Part shown: positions 4,986 to 6,116 of the stretch, one piece after another
Position numbering within the stretch: the stretch's first letter is position 1
Layout of the letters: every line of letters begins with the position of its first letter
NCBI GenBank assembly: GCA_021819255.1
Contig: JAKART010000159.1
Span: 1-6,116 of the forward strand
Length of the DNA: 6,116 nt
Reading direction: 5' to 3'
Source: Acidobacteriota bacterium
Lineage (GTDB): Bacteria > Acidobacteriota > Terriglobia > Terriglobales > Acidobacteriaceae
Position numbers and translations under genes: made by a program
The notes under the pieces: generated by a model
Seen by the model: the letters and a program-made list of their open reading frames with translations, nothing else
Told to the model about the DNA's origin: nothing
Databases searched by the model: none

Positions 4986-5409
4986 AAACAGGTTTCCGGC
5001 GCTTCCGCCCGCGGAGCGAGCGCAACGTCCTCGGCAAGTCCCGGCAGATGCGGACCGAGAGCAATCCCCTGCAACTGATCCACTCCAAATCGGCTGCGGA
5101 GCCGGGTCAGGATGCACCAGATTTCTTGCCTCCCCCGAACTCAATAGGAGCAAGCGACCGGTTCCGGGGAAGATCACCTGCGCAGGCAATCGGCTTCTCC
5201 GCTTGTCCATCCAGTGCGCGGCACTCTTCCGGCTCAGTCAGAAAAGCAAAGCACTCTGGACGTCCGCTTCCCGCATGCCTTCCTGGACGCCAAGCTGAAA
5301 AGATCGCCTCCCGACCCCTCGGACCACCGTTGCCCCTTGGCAGATCGACAACTGTTCCGCTTGCGCCGTCGGCTGGTTCGGAGAACAGCTATGCTAGCAT
5401 CGAGCTGAT
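4986..5409. other. Intergenic region before the DUF3617-like gene
   Basis: These 424 bases contain no recognisable gene. A plus-strand frame enters from the repeat (ATG 4928 to a stop at 5413) and another runs 5214-5408, but both give Arg/Pro/Ser-rich products without family resemblance. A GC-rich inverted repeat, CGCTTCCGC (5000-5008) and GCGGAGCG (5011-5018), follows the repeat; its T-tract is missing, so it is not a typical terminator. The promoter of the following gene should be in the right part, but no well-spaced -35/-10 pair is clear. Confidence 0.5.
5391..5400. promoter_or_regulatory. 10-bp perfect palindrome before the DUF3617-like gene
   Basis: ATGCTAGCAT is a perfect palindrome ending 9 bases before the ATG at 5410. 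Its position would suit an operator or a promoter -10 region (TATGCT at 5390-5395), but a 10-base palindrome can arise by chance and no matching second site is visible. Confidence 0.25.
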
Positions 5410-5874
5410 ATGAGCTCTTTGCAAAAGCGATTTATGCTGCCATTCGCCGTCGCCATGCTCGCGTTGGCCGCGCACGGTCAGAGCAGCGCCTTCTCGTTCC
5501 AGCACGGTGAATGGCAGGTTAACTCCACCGTGTCCGCCGGCGGGCGGACGGTATCTCTGCAACAGAGCGTCTGCGCCCAAGGCGCATCCGACTTCTGGAA
5601 GCAGCAGCGCCCTGGCATGCAGTGCGATGCTCCCGCGGTGACTTCCGCACCCAGCGGCGTTCATGTCCGGCTTGCCTGCCAGGGCAGCACCGGACCGCTC
5701 TCATGGAAGATGCAATCGGATGTAACCGAGATCTTCTCCCAGAATGGAAGGTCCTTCACGGCCACGGGTAGCACCACGACGACCACCAGCATGCCGGGAG
5801 GCGCTTCCAACACCGCGACCGCAACCATGCTCTCCAAAGGAACCTATCAGGGAGCATGCGTCGCTGGAAAGTGA
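5410..5874 (+). CDS. DUF3617-like exported protein
   Basis: A 154-residue protein with a signal peptide: basic KR at residues 6-7, a hydrophobic core at 8-21 (FMLPFAVAMLALAA) and a likely cleavage around 23-27. The mature part begins FQHGEWQVNSTVS (30-42), the 'G-x-W-x-V' opening strand of DUF3617-type proteins. Four cysteines follow (55, 72, 90 and 150), suiting two disulfides in the periplasm. The segment RLACQG (87-92), the Thr/Ser-rich stretch GSTTTTTSMPGG (120-131) and the final YQGAC (146-150) match the family's layout of paired strands and a closing cysteine. Family function is unknown. ATG 5410 is preferred over the in-frame ATG 5434 because it supplies the basic n-region; the ribosome site is weak (GAG, 5402-5404). 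The gene stands alone, with long non-coding flanks. The family call is from motif memory; a generic small secreted beta protein is the alternative. Confidence 0.7.
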   Translation: MSSLQKRFMLPFAVAMLALAAHGQSSAFSFQHGEWQVNSTVSAGGRTVSLQQSVCAQGASDFWKQQRPGMQCDAPAVTSAPSGVHVRLACQGSTGPLSWKMQSDVTEIFSQNGRSFTATGSTTTTTSMPGGASNTATATMLSKGTYQGACVAGK

Positions 5875-5906
5875 TGGAAGCGGCATCTGATCCGGGATGC
5901 GGGGCT

Positions 5907-5959
5907 GGGTGACGGGTCCGGGTGACGGGTCCAGGGAGATGAGTCCGGGTGACGGGTCC
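5907..5959 (+). repeat. 13-bp tandem repeat array downstream of the DUF3617-like gene
   Basis: GGGTGACGGGTCC occurs at 5907-5919, 5920-5932 and 5947-5959, all identical. A degenerate 14-base unit (AGGGAGATGAGTCC, 5933-5946) separates the second from the third. The array starts 33 bases after the stop codon. It lacks the inverted symmetry of a terminator. Function unknown; such GC-rich short arrays often arise by replication slippage and vary in copy number between strains. Confidence 0.88.
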
Positions 5960-6006
5960 GGGAGGCCGGGGTCTTGCCCTTGGCGTTGAGGGCGCATGTC
6001 AGATTT

Positions 6007-6116
6007 GTGAGAAGAAGTCTCGCGGCGGCCGCGATATTGGGCCAGGCCTCCGCAGGAGCAGGCCAGTTTCGGCCCTGCATCGTCGCTGGTGTCGGCGTTC
6101 AGCCTTTGTTAGATCG
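6007..6116 (+). CDS. Possible start of an exported protein, cut by window end
   Basis: From GTG 6007 a frame stays open to the last base (36 codons). It begins MRRSLAAAAILGQASAGAGQ, which has the form of a signal peptide: two arginines, an alanine/leucine core and small residues (ASAGA) suited to cleavage. It continues FRPCIVAGVGVQPLLD. The ribosome site is poor: GAGGG (about 5988-5992) lies 14 bases upstream, and an in-frame TTG at 5986 is an alternative start. No family can be assigned. Composition alone can give such sequence in GC-rich DNA, so this is tentative. Confidence 0.3.
   Translation, partial: MRRSLAAAAILGQASAGAGQFRPCIVAGVGVQPLLD

Noticed and set aside
4928..5413. 161-codon plus-strand frame starting in repeat copy 2
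   Set aside because: Its start is repeat sequence without a Shine-Dalgarno, and the rest is Arg/Pro/Ser-rich with no motif.

Overview
The window looks like chromosomal DNA of a GC-rich, free-living Gram-negative bacterium. The mix of a sodium:solute symporter, a DUF1440-type membrane protein, a divergent aldehyde dehydrogenase, a secreted SGNH hydrolase with the 'FFPGKPYVNRGISGQTTPQM' style of motif, and a DUF3617-type exported protein is most reminiscent of Acidobacteriota (Terriglobia/Acidobacteriaceae). That placement is from memory of protein families and has not been searched.

Layout. Positions 2-472 are the 3' end of an SSS-family sodium:solute symporter. A 252-bp spacer follows, then copy 1 of a 118-bp palindromic repeat (725-842). 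The end of that repeat runs directly into the ribosome binding site of a DUF1440-like membrane protein gene (854-1300). An aldehyde dehydrogenase superfamily gene (1360-2883) follows 59 bp later and probably shares its transcript. Positions 2884-3657 hold no secure gene. They contain a doubtful 59-codon ORF that starts like a ribbon-helix-helix protein, and a four-unit 14-bp tandem repeat. Next come a secreted GDSL/SGNH hydrolase (3658-4443) that is visibly less GC-rich than the dehydrogenase, and a second gene-poor stretch (4444-5409) with a possible minus-strand small ORF and repeat copy 2 (4868-4985). A DUF3617-like exported protein (5410-5874) follows, then a 13-bp tandem repeat array (5907-5959). 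At the right edge is the possible start of another exported protein (6007 onward).

All well-supported genes are on the plus strand. The dehydrogenase and DUF1440 genes form the only plausible operon. The others look like separate units of transport, envelope and periplasmic function, with no visible common pathway. I see no phage, CRISPR, toxin, defence or biosynthetic cluster.

The most notable feature is the repeat pair. The two copies are 118 bp each, in direct orientation, 4143 bp apart, and 112/118 identical with no indels. Each has 18-bp terminal inverted repeats and a 9-bp-stem hairpin exactly on its centre of symmetry. This architecture fits a non-autonomous mobile repeat (MITE/ERIC-like).
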